Of a stretch of DNA of 13,144 bases, positions 1-6,906 are shown piece by piece. Numbering within the stretch: the first letter of the stretch is position 1; every line of letters starts with the position of its first letter. Location: NCBI GenBank assembly GCA_946479225.1, contig CAMLFI010000030.1, positions 1 to 13,144 of the forward strand, in the 5' to 3' direction. Source of the stretch: an uncultured Mucilaginibacter sp. (GTDB lineage: Bacteria > Bacteroidota > Bacteroidia > Sphingobacteriales > Sphingobacteriaceae). Under the pieces are notes generated by a model that ran no database searches, was not told the DNA's origin, and was given only the letters and a program-made list of their open reading frames with translations. A program made the translations under genes and the position numbers.

Positions 1-527
1 CCTTTGTTTCCTACAGCATCAACCAACTCCATTCCGCAGTTTACAACCGGCTGAACGGTATAGGGCGCGCAAAGTGCAAACAATGTTTTTATACCCAGCT
101 GTGACGCCATTGCTATACCTGACCGGATAAGTATTGGTGTGCCTATGCCATAACCGCCTAAGTCTTTTGAGTTCCATAATCCGCAGATCTCGCCGCTGCC
201 TACTTGGGCATATTGCCATACAAGGGCATGTATAGATGGGTCAAGTTCCGTTAGGGCCTGCTCAATCGGTAAATATTCCGTACCTCCCGCAACATGAACC
301 CGGGCTCCGCCAAAAACCCTGTTGCTATTAAGGTCTTCAACAACAATTACAAAAACGGCGGGGTTAGTGGTCCATTCGTGTTTAGACGAAGTAACCTTTT
401 TTATGCCAATGCTGCTCAGTACTTCGGCATGCCCCTCAACAAATAAATGGCATGTTTCAGGTTCATCAATAGCTCTGAACGCCCTGATGCGTACTTCGGG
501 GCGATGTATGTCTAGGGGGTCATCCAT
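1..527 (-). CDS. Partial CDS, putative GNAT/LuxI-like acyltransferase (C-terminus off the window edge)
   Basis: An uninterrupted minus-strand frame of 175 codons runs from an ATG at 527 off the left edge; an in-frame TAG lies upstream at 578-576. The protein begins MDDPLDIHRPEVRIRAF. What can be seen resembles an acyl-CoA or acyl-ACP N-acyltransferase fold. A beta-rich stretch around residues 56-78 (AVFVIVVEDLNSNRVFGGAR) is followed at about 112-160 by GEICGLWNSKDLGGYGIG, then an amphipathic helix with ASQLGIKTLFALCAPYTV and a late CGMELV. That order (strand with acidic residue, glycine-rich turn, helix, 'lGi..l.a', 'y....Gme') is like GNAT and autoinducer-synthase-type acyltransferases, but I see no diagnostic signature, so substrate and product are unknown. 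It stands 261 bp downstream of the phosphatase gene and probably has its own promoter, though I found no TAnnTTTG box. The coding call is firm; the function is tentative. Confidence 0.6.
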   Translation of the reverse strand, partial: MDDPLDIHRPEVRIRAFRAIDEPETCHLFVEGHAEVLSSIGIKKVTSSKHEWTTNPAVFVIVVEDLNSNRVFGGARVHVAGGTEYLPIEQALTELDPSIHALVWQYAQVGSGEICGLWNSKDLGGYGIGTPILIRSGIAMASQLGIKTLFALCAPYTVQPVVNCGMELVDAVGNK

Positions 528-788
528 CTGAGCGTTTAAATTAATTGGTATAGGGTGTATTAATTGCACGGACAACTAATACTTCAAAAAAGTTAAATTA
601 CTATTAAACAGCGCGTACAACTAAAAGTTTTACGCGCCTATGCAGCCTTAATCAGGCTCCACTATTTATCTATGAAAATTTAAAATTGGCTTATAGGTCA
701 GAGCGATGCTCCTCTCTGCTAAAATAGCAAATAAGGTTGAACATCCTACATTAAACCATTGCGATCAGCAATATTAATTATAAATATA
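528..788. other. Intergenic region without a gene
   Basis: This 261-bp AT-rich gap lies between two minus-strand genes. I see no ORF, tRNA or perfect TAnnTTTG box in it. It contains the stem-loop at 611-637 and smaller dyads: GAGC-GAT-GCTC near 702-712 and ATTGC-GATCA-GCAAT near 758-772. These could belong to a structured leader of the downstream gene, but nothing here identifies a known RNA family. Confidence 0.6.
611..637 (-). terminator. Stem-loop, possible terminator or leader hairpin
   Basis: GCGCGTA (611-617) pairs with TACGCGC (631-637). After one mismatch an inner AACT (619-622) pairs with AGTT (626-629) around an AAA loop. On the minus strand the stem is followed by TGTTTAATAGT, which is only moderately T-rich, so termination after the phosphatase gene is possible but not clear. 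It could equally be a hairpin in the leader of the acyltransferase-like gene that starts at 527. Confidence 0.4.
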
Positions 789-1223
789 CTATTTATATTG
801 ATTGATAAAATCTTTACAACCTTGTTCAATCAATTTAAAAACCGGATCAAACTGATTATCATCATAATAGGGGTCGGGCACGGTGGCTGACCCTAGGAGT
901 AACTTTACTTTCTTTCTGTCCTCATCACTCCGGGCAAGAGTTAACACATTGGCAAGATTTGACCTATCCATGACAAGAATATGGTCAAATGCATCAAAAT
1001 CTGTTGGTTGGAAAACGCGGCAAACCTGTTTGCTGATATCAATACCATAATTGCGCGCTATTTTTACCGACCGGTGGTCGGGCCCTTCGCCTACATGCCA
1101 GTTGCCGGTACCTGCCGAGTCGACGATCCAGTTCAATCCTGCCTTATCTGCCAGGTGCTGCATAATGCCCTCCGCCAGCGGCGAGCGACATATATTGCCC
1201 AGACATACCATGAGTATTTTCAT
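789..1223 (-). CDS. Low-molecular-weight protein-tyrosine phosphatase
   Basis: A 144-residue cytosolic phosphatase of the arsenate-reductase-like LMW-PTP fold, full length for the family. The N-terminal P-loop VCLGNICRS gives catalytic Cys7, Arg13 and Ser14 of the CX5RS motif; Cys12 is the second cysteine often present in this family and linked to redox control. GTGNWHVGEGPDHRS at residues 38-52 is the conserved substrate-facing segment with Trp42. VPDPYY at 115-120 supplies the general acid Asp117. Bacterial members dephosphorylate BY-kinases and other tyrosine-phosphorylated proteins, often in exopolysaccharide control, but no kinase or capsule gene is visible here, so the substrate is unknown. 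The gene lies 104 bp downstream of the secreted nuclease on the same strand, separated by the 8-nt repeat element. The ATG start directly abuts the P-loop strand as expected. Confidence 0.95.
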   Translation of the reverse strand: MKILMVCLGNICRSPLAEGIMQHLADKAGLNWIVDSAGTGNWHVGEGPDHRSVKIARNYGIDISKQVCRVFQPTDFDAFDHILVMDRSNLANVLTLARSDEDRKKVKLLLGSATVPDPYYDDNQFDPVFKLIEQGCKDFINQYK

Positions 1224-1228
1224 TATGA

Positions 1229-1322
1229 AAATGTGTAGATGTGCGGATATGCAGGTATGCAGATTTAAGCATCGTCAGGAAAAAATATTTGCACATTTCC
1301 TCATTTGCATATCTGCACATCA
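1229..1322. repeat. Inverted pair of short 8-nt tandem arrays (RRATRTGC type)
   Basis: The gap between the nuclease stop and the phosphatase start is almost entirely repeat. On the plus strand the left arm reads in 8-nt steps AAATGTGT, AGATGTGC, GGATATGC, AGGTATGC (1229-1260). On the minus strand the right arm reads TGATGTGC, AGATATGC, AAATGAGG, AAATGTGC (1322-1291). The arms face each other: 1238-1253 is complementary to 1306-1321 at 15 of 16 positions, with about 50 nt between, so a long hairpin can form in DNA or RNA. It does not code. I suspect a dispersed intergenic repeat of the REP/MITE kind in this lineage; that family assignment is inference. Confidence 0.7.
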
Positions 1323-1327
1323 TAAAA

Positions 1328-2116
1328 TCACCCAAATAATTGATTCAACAATCCGGCCAATCTTACACCACCTTTTAGCAGTTGTTGGTTAATTGTGCTG
1401 ATGTATTTGAAGTTATAATTATACGCTTGAAGTTCTAGTGTCTTAGCTTCAGCAATAACTTTGGTCGATATTTCTTCGGATTCAAATACCCATTTGGTTA
1501 TAGGGGCTTTTTGCCAGTCAGCACGTTGTGCAGCTGTGGTGTGGTTTATTAGTGCCGCATATTCTGTATAACTAAATGCCTGAAAATCTATCAGCTTGCT
1601 GTCCCATATGGTGTGCAGATTGGTTGATTCATTAAACCATTGTAATTTAATGCTATTACCCCCTTGCGTTCCATTTAGCGCAGCGTGCATGGGTTGATGT
1701 ATGTCTTCTACTAAATGTATTAACATGCGCAGATACATCAACTTTTTATCTTGCGGCAAAGTCTTTTTCTTTAACTCTCCAACAAAAAATTTAAGCTTTG
1801 TGTAGGCATCTTCAGTGTTATCATGTTCCAGATATTCTGTCAATTCAGAATAGCTCATTTGTCGGTCAAAATCAACAAAGTGCCATATTTCTGTATATTT
1901 ATAATTAGGGTCAGAGCGTACAAAATCAGCCCAGTTACCTGCTACTGAAACCGGCTCATTACCTAATATTTTTTTGATGGCCGCGCGCGCCTTTGGTGTT
2001 AAATAACTATCAGCTATTTGGCCGGTTATTCGATGCCCATTTGCTCCCCATGCCATAGTTTGCAGCGGGATATAAAACAAAATTATAGCGGCGATGATCT
2101 TTTTCATTGCTTTCAT
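1328..2116 (-). CDS. Secreted S1/P1-type zinc nuclease
   Basis: A 262-residue exported phosphodiesterase of the S1/P1 nuclease family, which cleaves single-stranded DNA or RNA and 3'-nucleotides with three zinc ions. A signal peptide (KK, then IIAAIILFYIPLQTMA) ends just before Trp23, and the mature N-terminal Trp is itself a metal ligand in this family. All nine expected ligands are visible: Trp23 and His28 (WGANGH), Asp64 (NWADFVRSD), His79 (WHFVD), His134, Asp138 and His144 (HLVEDIHQPMH), His168 and Asp172 (NLHTIWD). It should therefore be active, in the periplasm or outside the cell, probably scavenging nucleic acid for phosphate or nucleosides. Its start lies 3 nt after the stop of the lipoprotein gene, so the two are probably co-transcribed. 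ATG at 2116 is used; the second ATG at 2107 (MKKIIAA) is an equally plausible start and would not alter the mature protein. Confidence 0.93.
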   Translation of the reverse strand: MKAMKKIIAAIILFYIPLQTMAWGANGHRITGQIADSYLTPKARAAIKKILGNEPVSVAGNWADFVRSDPNYKYTEIWHFVDFDRQMSYSELTEYLEHDNTEDAYTKLKFFVGELKKKTLPQDKKLMYLRMLIHLVEDIHQPMHAALNGTQGGNSIKLQWFNESTNLHTIWDSKLIDFQAFSYTEYAALINHTTAAQRADWQKAPITKWVFESEEISTKVIAEAKTLELQAYNYNFKYISTINQQLLKGGVRLAGLLNQLFG

Positions 2117-2119
2117 AAA

Positions 2120-2620
2120 CTACAAGGGTTTGGGGTTACAAGTTATTTTATTTATCAAACGTAAGTTAACAGGAATAACGTTAGATGTGCTTGAAAATTG
2201 AACAAGTGAATCACTTTTGTGAGATACTTTGAACACATCCTGATATACCCCTGACCGGAAGCATCCCTCCGGGCCTTTAAGACTAAAATCGCTATTGCAA
2301 AAATTGCCCTTAATGCGTAAGGTATCGTTTGCTTCCTGATAAGTGCCCCGGAAGTATTCGGTCCATTTACCCGAGTTCATGCAAGTGTCGTACCCATTAT
2401 TTACTTTACTGAAGCTTCGGATGGTGCCGTATACGGAATCGCAGCTAAACCTAAACTCATATAAAGAATAGTTAAGCAACTGCTTTTGCATGGCGATGCT
2501 GTCCTGTTTCCACTCGCCTTGCAGATAAGCTTCGCCTTTACCCTGCAGGCTTGGGTTTAAAGAACAAGCGCTTATAAAAAAGCAAAAGGCATAAAGGAGA
2601 AAGGGGAAAGCTTTTTGCAT
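2120..2620 (-). CDS. Small cysteine-rich lipoprotein of unknown function
   Basis: A 166-residue predicted lipoprotein counted from ATG 2620. The N-terminus MQKAFPFLLYAFCFFISAC is a type II signal peptide with lipobox ISAC and lipidated Cys19. The mature part is short and beta-rich, opening with LQGEWKQDS. It holds five more cysteines (about 60, 80, 108, 120 and 161) that could form disulfides in the periplasm. I do not recognise a family; the 'G.W..DS' opening recalls lipocalin-like lipoproteins, but that is weak. An upstream in-frame ATG at 2644 would add eight residues, but it lies inside the stem-loop that follows fumC and would spoil a clean signal peptide, so I prefer 2620. The nuclease gene begins 3 nt after the stop, suggesting one operon and perhaps a linked role at the cell surface. 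Confidence 0.75.
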   Translation of the reverse strand: MQKAFPFLLYAFCFFISACSLNPSLQGKGEAYLQGEWKQDSIAMQKQLLNYSLYEFRFSCDSVYGTIRSFSKVNNGYDTCMNSGKWTEYFRGTYQEANDTLRIKGNFCNSDFSLKGPEGCFRSGVYQDVFKVSHKSDSLVQFSSTSNVIPVNLRLINKITCNPKPL

Positions 2621-2636
2621 TTTGTATATTAAAAGA

Positions 2637-2678
2637 ACTATCATTCTGATCCGTCGGTTGGCGAATCAGAGTGATAGT
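2637..2678 (-). terminator. Stem-loop after fumC, probable intrinsic terminator or attenuator
   Basis: A 14-bp stem with one internal mismatch is formed by 2637-2650 (ACTATCATTCTGAT) and 2665-2678 (ATCAGAGTGATAGT), with a 14-nt loop. Read on the minus strand it begins 11 nt after the fumC stop codon and is followed by TTCTTTTAATAT, a fair T-tract. It ends only 16 nt before the lipoprotein ATG at 2620, so any read-through transcript would carry it directly upstream of that start. Confidence 0.65.
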
Positions 2679-2689
2679 AGTTAAGGCAA

Positions 2690-4087
2690 TTATTTCAAAC
2701 TGCCAATCATGTCCTCGGGGCGCACCCATTCGTCAAACTGCTCGTTGGTTAGGTAGCCTAAACTAATAGCAGCCTCGCGCAATGATGAGCCATTGTTTAA
2801 TGCTGTTTTAGCAATTTTAGCAGCTTTTTCGTAACCAATATGCGGGTTAAGCGCCGTAACCAACATCAGCGAGTTCTCCAGGTGTTTTTTGATGCCTTCG
2901 TAATTAGGCTCTATACCGACTGCGCAATTGTTATTGAACGATACGCACGCATCGCCAATCAATCTGGCTGACTGCAGAAAGTTAGCCGCCATTACCGGTT
3001 TAAATACATTCAACTCATAATGGCCATTAGAGCCCGCTATTGATATGGTGACATCATTACCCATAACCTGAGCGGCAACCATAGTTACAGCTTCGTTTTG
3101 AGTAGGATTAACCTTGCCCGGCATAATTGATGAACCCGGCTCGTTATCAGGAATATGGATCTCGCCGATACCAGAGCGCGGACCAGAAGCCAGCATACGG
3201 ATATCGTTAGCTATTTTCATTAGGGATACAGCGATTTGCTTTAAAGCGCCGTGGCTCTCAACAATAGCATCATGCGCAGCCAAAGCTTCAAACTTATTTT
3301 CGGCAGTGCGAAAAGGCAGGCCGGTAAACTCAGCGATATATTCAGCCACCTTAACATCATAACCCCGCGGCGTGTTAATACCCGTACCAACTGCGGTACC
3401 GCCCAACGCAAGTTCAGAAAGGTGATCCAATGTATTACGCAACGCTTTTAAGCCATGATTTAGTTGTGAAACATAGCCTGAAAACTCCTGACCCAATGTA
3501 AGCGGGGTAGCGTCCATCAGGTGCGTACGACCGATCTTAACCACGCTTTTAAACGCTTCTGTTTTAGCCTGCAAAGTATCGCGCAGTTTTTCAACACCGG
3601 GGATGGTAACATCCATCAGCATTTTATAAGCCGCAATATGCATTGCCGTTGGGTAAGTATCATTTGATGATTGCGATTTATTTACGTCATCATTAGGGTG
3701 GATAAAGGTTTTGCCTTCGCCTAGTTTATTCCCTGCTATAACGTGCGCCCTGTTGGCAACAACCTCGTTCACGTTCATGTTTGATTGCGTGCCCGAACCG
3801 GTTTGCCAAATTACCAAGGGAAATTCTCCGACAAGGTCACCTGCGAGTATCTCATCACACACCTTACCAATCAGATCGCGTTTTTCTGCAGCTAATACGC
3901 CCAGATCTGTATTGGTATAAGCAGCGGCTTTTTTAAGAAAAGCAAATGCCTCAATAATTTCCTTCGGCATTGATGCTTCCGCGCCTATTTTAAAGTTGTT
4001 ACGCGAGCGTTGGGTTTGTGCGCCCCAGTATTTGTCGGCGGGTACCTCAACAGGCCCCATTGTATCGTGTTCGGTTCTGAAACTCAT
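2690..4087 (-). CDS. fumC: Fumarate hydratase class II
   Basis: A 465-residue cytosolic TCA-cycle enzyme interconverting fumarate and L-malate, of the aspartase/fumarase superfamily and of normal length. From the chosen start, residue blocks are [14 protein letters not shown] (about 96-108), [11 protein letters not shown] (140-150), [16 protein letters not shown] (186-201, with the conserved catalytic-region His189) and the signature loop [11 protein letters not shown] (318-328) carrying the catalytic serine. 'MPGKVNPTQ' rather than 'MPAKVNPV' favours fumarase over aspartase. The frame can be extended to an ATG at 4114, but the protein aligns from [11 protein letters not shown], and the -7 box at 4112-4119 overlaps that upstream ATG, so the start is ATG 4087. 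Transcription appears monocistronic, with its own promoter and a stem-loop after the stop. An oxygen-stable, iron-independent class II enzyme fits an aerobic heterotroph. Confidence 0.97.
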   Translation of the reverse strand: MSFRTEHDTMGPVEVPADKYWGAQTQRSRNNFKIGAEASMPKEIIEAFAFLKKAAAYTNTDLGVLAAEKRDLIGKVCDEILAGDLVGEFPLVIWQTGSGTQSNMNVNEVVANRAHVIAGNKLGEGKTFIHPNDDVNKSQSSNDTYPTAMHIAAYKMLMDVTIPGVEKLRDTLQAKTEAFKSVVKIGRTHLMDATPLTLGQEFSGYVSQLNHGLKALRNTLDHLSELALGGTAVGTGINTPRGYDVKVAEYIAEFTGLPFRTAENKFEALAAHDAIVESHGALKQIAVSLMKIANDIRMLASGPRSGIGEIHIPDNEPGSSIMPGKVNPTQNEAVTMVAAQVMGNDVTISIAGSNGHYELNVFKPVMAANFLQSARLIGDACVSFNNNCAVGIEPNYEGIKKHLENSLMLVTALNPHIGYEKAAKIAKTALNNGSSLREAAISLGYLTNEQFDEWVRPEDMIGSLK

Positions 4088-4111
4088 TGGTGTAAAAATA
4101 TTTTTCAGGCG

Positions 4112-4119
4112 CAAAGGTA
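4112..4119 (-). promoter_or_regulatory. -7 box of the fumC promoter
   Basis: On the minus strand this reads TACCTTTG, an exact match to the Bacteroidota sigma-A -7 consensus TAnnTTTG. It lies 24 nt upstream of ATG 4087, implying a leader of under 20 nt. A -33 TTTG is not clear; the best sequence at the right distance is TTTA. The position rules out translation from the in-frame ATG at 4114. Confidence 0.65.
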
Positions 4120-4220
4120 GGGCTAAAAGGCTTGCTAAATAAATTTAATATGTAAAAAAATAGCCTAACTTTTGTGAGTTTCCGGTCTGTTTTAAAACCG
4201 GCGGCTTCTCAGTAAACAGC

Positions 4221-4228
4221 TAAATTTG
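4221..4228 (+). promoter_or_regulatory. -7 box candidate for the lytS-like/lytTR operon
   Basis: TAAATTTG is an exact TAnnTTTG match, about 98 nt upstream of the kinase ATG at 4326. No convincing -33 TTG is seen. A second, 7-of-8 match (TAAGTTTA, 4274-4281) lies closer to the gene, inside a hairpin, with a TTG at 4251-4253 about 20 nt before it; it is an alternative. Confidence 0.45.
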
Positions 4229-4264
4229 TCCAAATACTAATGCCGGGCGCTTGATTACTGTTTG

Positions 4265-4293
4265 TGCATTGCTTAAGTTTAAGTATCAATGCA
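4265..4293 (+). promoter_or_regulatory. Bulged hairpin or dyad upstream of the kinase gene
   Basis: TGCATTG (4265-4271) is the exact reverse complement of CAATGCA (4287-4293). Inside it CTTA (4272-4275) pairs with TAAG (4280-4283), leaving a three-base TAT bulge. It sits between the -7 candidate and the start codon. It may be an operator, for example for the LytTR regulator encoded downstream, or an RNA hairpin in the leader. Neither is demonstrated by sequence alone. Confidence 0.4.
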
Positions 4294-4325
4294 GTTTTAC
4301 ATCAACAAACCTAAAACAACAAATC

Positions 4326-6131
4326 ATGAAACTGCCCTTTAAAAACATAGTTCTGGCTGCAATTATATGTATTACATGTAGTGCCGCTTTTTGTCAGCGC
4401 ATAACCGAAGCCGAATTTTATAAAAACAGAGTTATGGACGGAGGTTGGTGGGTTGATACCACCAAAGCCACCCCGCAGCAAATGGCACGTATACACAAGG
4501 GTTTTAAAGCGAGGACTCTGGCTAAAGACCATTATTATTTTGACTACCCATACAAAATGATCGGCGTACGATTTACCCCCGGAAAAAGCGGTAAAAAAAG
4601 CGAGGTATATGAGGGCAACAAATGGGGGTCTATAAGTGGCAAAAAATATAAGAGCATCCTGATTGGCGGCGATGCTGGTGTTGAGTTCTCAGCGCTGGAT
4701 ATTACGGAGGCCAATGCCGATGATTTTAGATATCACGTTGTACAAAATGAAAAAAGAGAACTTGTATCATGGACCAAGCCGTCTGTATTCAAAAAAACTG
4801 CAGATGGAAAAGTTACCTACGCATACTTGGGGAAATTTGATTATGTACCGGGGCAGGTATTAAAAGTTGAAATATACAACATACGTAACTACGCTAACCT
4901 GGATGCAGCCGTTATAGATTGGCGAAAAGTAGAGCGGCCTAAAATTTTAAGTGTAGTAAAATATTTTTCAAAGAGATTTGATCGCATGGGCGAACCATCG
5001 GCTGGTAAACTGCTGACAGATCTGAGGCAAACCAAAGAAGCTTATTTTGACAGGGTGAAGGGCAACATGTCCAATCGCCCTAGTAAGATTAATGACTTCA
5101 TAGAAACTACTGATCCTAAGGATATAAAATTCAGGGCTGACGATTCTGTCAAAAACATTACGTTTTGGATAAATAATCCTAATATCAACCATCGTTACAA
5201 AGTACAACTGGACAAGGTTGGCGACAACGGTAAAGAGACCATACAGCTTACGCAAGCAAATGACTATATTGAGGTTAGCCGCGAGTTTTGGAAAACGCCG
5301 GGTAAGTATACCTTTACAATTACGCCCAGGCTGCAAAGGCATGGAGGGTCGCCGGTGTTTTTGCTAGATAGTTTAGCAACCAGCATAAGTTTCACCGTGC
5401 TGCCTTCCGAAAATAAAGACATCCCTTTAAAAACAGTGGTGGCAATCATTTTAACGTTACTGACAGCAACTGCCATAATGTTCACCATCTTCCGTAATAA
5501 ACATAAACGCAAACTGGCGCAAGAGGCTCAAAGTCGGCAGATAGCAACATTGCAATTGCAATCAGTAAGATCACAGCTAAACCCGCATTTTATTTTTAAT
5601 GCCCTGGCGGGGATACAAAACCTGATCAACAAGAATGCTATTGAGGATGCTAATAAATACCTAACCCGTTTTGCTAAACTAACCCGTAATGTTTTAGACG
5701 AAGGACAAAAGGACCTGATCAGCATTGAGCAGGAAATTAATTTGCTGGACTATTACCTGCAAATGGAGCAGACGCGTTTCGGCTTTAATTTTAACATAAA
5801 AGTTGATGATGAAATCGATCAGCAAATCGAGATTCCTGCTATGCTGCTACAGCCATTTGCAGAGAATGCTGTTAAGCACGGCATATCGGCCCTAAAAGAA
5901 AAGGGACAAGTGGATGTAACTATATCACAAAGCGGGAATGATATTTTGCTAAAAGTGCGGGATAACGGCAAGGGCTTTAGTACCCTGCAAACCGACGGCA
6001 AAGGGATAAAACTTTGCAAGGAACGGATAGCGTTGTTCAATTCTATCCATAAAAAAACGCCTATATTGCTGCATATAAAACCAGCGGATGACGGCACTTT
6101 GATCGTTATCGAACTAAAAAACTGGCTGTAA
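4326..6131 (+). CDS. LytS/YehU-type sensor histidine kinase with large periplasmic domain
   Basis: A 601-residue inner-membrane kinase. The chosen ATG starts a signal sequence (KNIVLAAIICITCSAAFCQ); extension upstream to TTG 4251 would spoil it. Residues about 25-365 are a periplasmic region I do not recognise, rich in aromatic and charged residues. One transmembrane helix (about 366-389, TVVAIILTLLTATAIMFTIF) and a short linker helix follow. The cytoplasmic His_kinase (PF06580) domain has QLNPHFIFNALAGIQNLI with phospho-acceptor His421. The HATPase domain has LLQPFAENAVKHG (N-box Asn514), DNGKGF (546-551) and GKGIKL (558-563), so it looks competent. It differs from many relatives that sense through multi-pass membrane domains or beta-propellers; here the sensor is a soluble periplasmic module of unknown ligand. 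The response regulator gene begins 3 nt after its stop, so the pair forms a two-component operon. Confidence 0.92.
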   Translation: MKLPFKNIVLAAIICITCSAAFCQRITEAEFYKNRVMDGGWWVDTTKATPQQMARIHKGFKARTLAKDHYYFDYPYKMIGVRFTPGKSGKKSEVYEGNKWGSISGKKYKSILIGGDAGVEFSALDITEANADDFRYHVVQNEKRELVSWTKPSVFKKTADGKVTYAYLGKFDYVPGQVLKVEIYNIRNYANLDAAVIDWRKVERPKILSVVKYFSKRFDRMGEPSAGKLLTDLRQTKEAYFDRVKGNMSNRPSKINDFIETTDPKDIKFRADDSVKNITFWINNPNINHRYKVQLDKVGDNGKETIQLTQANDYIEVSREFWKTPGKYTFTITPRLQRHGGSPVFLLDSLATSISFTVLPSENKDIPLKTVVAIILTLLTATAIMFTIFRNKHKRKLAQEAQSRQIATLQLQSVRSQLNPHFIFNALAGIQNLINKNAIEDANKYLTRFAKLTRNVLDEGQKDLISIEQEINLLDYYLQMEQTRFGFNFNIKVDDEIDQQIEIPAMLLQPFAENAVKHGISALKEKGQVDVTISQSGNDILLKVRDNGKGFSTLQTDGKGIKLCKERIALFNSIHKKTPILLHIKPADDGTLIVIELKNWL

Positions 6132-6134
6132 AGA

Positions 6135-6890
6135 ATGAGGGCAATTATTGTCGACGACGAAGTATCAAACCAGGAAAACCTGCATCATCTGCTTAAAATT
6201 TATGCGGCTGATGTACAGGTAGTGGCAGTGGCGGGCGATGTTAATGAAGCCGCCATGGCCATAAAAACGCACCGGCCCGAACTGGTTTTTCTGGACATTC
6301 AGTTGCATGGGCAATCAGGGTTTGATCTGGTGAAGCAATTAGATGCTATAGACTTCGCAGTAATATTTGTAACTGCATATGATCAATACGGCATCCAAGC
6401 TGTAAAGTTTGCCGCGTTAGATTATCTGTTAAAACCAATTGATATTGATGAGCTTACCGCTGCTGTAGACAAGGCACGTAAAGCCGTACAGCAAACAAAA
6501 AAACATGAGCGGCTTGATCACTTGCTGGAGTACCTGAAAGACGAAAAACAGGTTAGTCCGCGCATTGCGCTGCCTATGTTTGGCGAAACCCGGTATGTAA
6601 ACGTAAAAGACATTATACGCTGCGAAGCCGATAATACTTATACCCGCTTTTTCCTGACAAATGGCGAACAGGTACTGGTATCAAAAACGCTAAAGGAATA
6701 TGCCGATATGCTGGCGCGATACAGCTTTTTACGCACCCACCAAACCCATTTAATTAACACTACTTATATAAAAAGCTGGATACGCGAGGATGGCGGCAGT
6801 TTATTATTAAATGATAATACTAAGATTCCCATCTCAAAGATTAACCGCATTAAAGTGAAGGAAATGTTGGCGGCGCAGTTTAAATTATGA
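6135..6890 (+). CDS. LytTR-family response regulator
   Basis: A 251-residue DNA-binding regulator, partner of the kinase just upstream (3-nt gap). The receiver domain (about 1-120) shows the acidic pair Asp7/Asp8, phospho-acceptor Asp54 (VFLDIQLHG), Thr80 (FVTAYD) and Lys100 (LLKPID). A linker about 115-140 leads into a LytTR domain (about 145-247), with ALPMFGETRYVNVKDIIRCEAD, the 'T.KTLKEY' helix, FLRTHQTHLIN and IPISKINRIKVKEML. LytTR domains bind short direct repeats in promoters; targets cannot be read from here, though the dyad in the kinase leader is a candidate for autoregulation. It converges on folP with only 16 nt between the stops and no evident terminator. Confidence 0.95.
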   Translation: MRAIIVDDEVSNQENLHHLLKIYAADVQVVAVAGDVNEAAMAIKTHRPELVFLDIQLHGQSGFDLVKQLDAIDFAVIFVTAYDQYGIQAVKFAALDYLLKPIDIDELTAAVDKARKAVQQTKKHERLDHLLEYLKDEKQVSPRIALPMFGETRYVNVKDIIRCEADNTYTRFFLTNGEQVLVSKTLKEYADMLARYSFLRTHQTHLINTTYIKSWIREDGGSLLLNDNTKIPISKINRIKVKEMLAAQFKL

Positions 6891-6906
6891 TGTTTTTGGC
6901 TTCAAC

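Noticed and set aside
19..219. Short minus-strand frame in the first 220 bases
   Set aside because: It is out of frame with the long edge-truncated coding frame that covers the same bases and carries the acyltransferase-like pattern.
660..780. Possible small RNA or riboswitch in the first intergenic region
   Set aside because: Only short dyads are visible; no known riboswitch core or conserved motif could be recognised.
1229..1322. CRISPR-like or tRNA interpretation of the repeat
   Set aside because: Units are 8 nt with no spacers, no cas genes are present and no cloverleaf is possible.
981..1392. Overlapping plus-strand open frames across the phosphatase start and the repeat
   Set aside because: They are antisense to the phosphatase and read through the repeat element; no family features and no start signal.
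4088..4114. Upstream ATG extension of fumC
   Set aside because: The ATG lies inside the -7 box and the extra nine residues do not belong to the conserved fumarase N-terminus.
4251..4325. Upstream TTG extension of the kinase
   Set aside because: It would place 25 residues before a clean signal peptide and reads through the leader hairpin.
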